Assembly (NCBI GenBank): GCA_018335615.1
Contig: JAGXRS010000356.1
Span: forward strand, 1 to 7,780
Length of the DNA: 7,780 nucleotides
Direction of reading: 5' to 3'
Origin: Hydrogenophaga sp.
GTDB taxonomy: Bacteria; Pseudomonadota; Gammaproteobacteria; Burkholderiales; Burkholderiaceae_C
The notes under the pieces: model-generated
The model's input: only the letters and a program-made list of their open reading frames with translations
What the model was told of the DNA's origin: nothing
Databases searched by the model: none
Shown: one piece after another, positions 7,259 through 7,780 of the stretch
Position numbering within the stretch: position 1 is the stretch's first letter
How the letters are laid out: each line of letters begins with the position of its first letter
Translations under genes and position numbers: made by a program

Positions 7259-7780
7259 TCAGCGGCCCGCCTGGCGCGCCGCCAGCACCGCACCCGACAA
7301 CACCTCCAGCGCCTGCACCGAATCGTCCCAGCCCAGGCAGGCGTCGGTGATGCTCTGGCCGTAGGCCAGCGCCTCCACGCGGTCCTTGCCCGGCGTGAAC
7401 TTCTGCGCCCCGGCTTCGATGTGGCTCTCGATCATCACGCCGAACACGCTGCGCGAACCACCCGAGATCTGGCTGGCGATGTCGCGCGCCACATCCAGCT
7501 GCTTCTGGTGCTGCTTGCTGCTGTTGGCGTGGCTGCAGTCCACCATCAGGCGCGCTGGCAGCTTGGCCGCTTCCAGGTCTTTGACGGCGGCGGCCACATG
7601 GGCGGCGTCGTAGTTGGGCGCCTTGCCCCCGCGCAGGATGACGTGGCAGTCCGGGTTGCCGTTGGTCTGCACGATGGCGACCTGACCGTTTTTGTGCACC
7701 GACAGGAAGTGGTGGCCGCGTGCCGCGGCCTGGATCGCGTCGGTGGCGATCCGGATGTTGCCGTCGGTACCGTTCTTGAA
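7259..7780 (-). CDS. aroG: Class I 3-deoxy-7-phosphoheptulonate (DAHP) synthase, C-terminal part
   Basis: The frame is open from the stop at 7259 to the window edge (173 residues), so about half of a roughly 350-residue enzyme is present and the N-terminus is missing. DAHP synthase condenses phosphoenolpyruvate with erythrose 4-phosphate, the first step of aromatic amino-acid synthesis. The fragment begins FKNGTDGNIRIATDAIQAA, as in the AroF/AroG/AroH family, and contains CHVILRGGKAPNY, DCSHANSSKQ, VMIESHIEAG and SITDACLGWDD. Three of the four metal ligands are visible: the His of SHANSSK (codon 7529-7531), the Glu of IESH (7427-7429) and the Asp of ITDACLG (7343-7345). The fourth, a Cys, would be in the missing part. 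The feedback class cannot be decided without the N-terminus, so the symbol aroG is provisional. Confidence 0.95.
   Translation of the reverse strand, partial: FKNGTDGNIRIATDAIQAAARGHHFLSVHKNGQVAIVQTNGNPDCHVILRGGKAPNYDAAHVAAAVKDLEAAKLPARLMVDCSHANSSKQHQKQLDVARDIASQISGGSRSVFGVMIESHIEAGAQKFTPGKDRVEALAYGQSITDACLGWDDSVQALEVLSGAVLAARQAGR

Noticed and set aside
7120..7293. N-terminal extension of the 106-aa protein
   Set aside because: It would overlap the DAHP synthase stop and translate the promoter and the direct repeats. The AAGGAG site clearly marks 7119.
7259..7699. DAHP synthase starting at the internal GTG at 7699
   Set aside because: The residues upstream to the window edge (FKNGTDGN onward) match the family, so the gene continues out of the window rather than starting here.

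Overview
The window looks like an ordinary chromosomal segment of a high-GC betaproteobacterium of the order Burkholderiales, most likely Comamonadaceae (Hydrogenophaga/Acidovorax-like). This rests on the GC-rich coding sequence, on the accB-accC-prmA-zinc-ribbon gene order, and on the wording of the proteins (for example the PrmA N-terminus with SVSVEDADA and FGEPGMP). The taxonomic call is inference. I see no mobile element, prophage, CRISPR array, tRNA or rRNA.

Layout. Six genes lie on the minus strand in the left two thirds, read from right to left: a nucleotidyltransferase-like protein (4535-5152), a TlpA/ResA-type thioredoxin (4017-4544, overlapping the previous gene by 10 bases), then after a 266-base gap accB (3292-3750), accC (1927-3276), prmA (897-1805) and an MJ0042-type zinc-ribbon protein (1-816, cut by the window edge). 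mpl (5251-6741) is divergent from this block on the plus strand. It converges on a small uncharacterised minus-strand gene (6799-7119). The C-terminal half of a class I DAHP synthase (7259-7780, minus, N-terminus outside the window) follows.

Roles. AccB and AccC form the biotin carboxylase half of acetyl-CoA carboxylase, the committed step of fatty-acid synthesis. PrmA methylates ribosomal protein L11. Mpl recycles murein tripeptide. DAHP synthase starts the shikimate pathway. The TlpA-like protein is probably an envelope thiol-disulfide reductase. The zinc-ribbon protein, the nucleotidyltransferase-like protein and the 106-residue protein have no assigned role.

I found no clearly new multi-gene system. 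The points most worth a second look are: three start codons without a Shine-Dalgarno, each exactly 6 bases after a -10-like hexamer (candidate leaderless mRNAs); a Glu-Pro/Glu-Ser linker built from three adjacent or nearby hexanucleotide arrays; a structured leader with two inverted repeats ahead of accB, in the slot where aroQ often sits; a 9-bp stem between accC and prmA; a nucleotidyltransferase-like motif whose second acidic residue is replaced by Tyr; and a paired TTGCAA direct repeat in the promoter of the small orphan gene.
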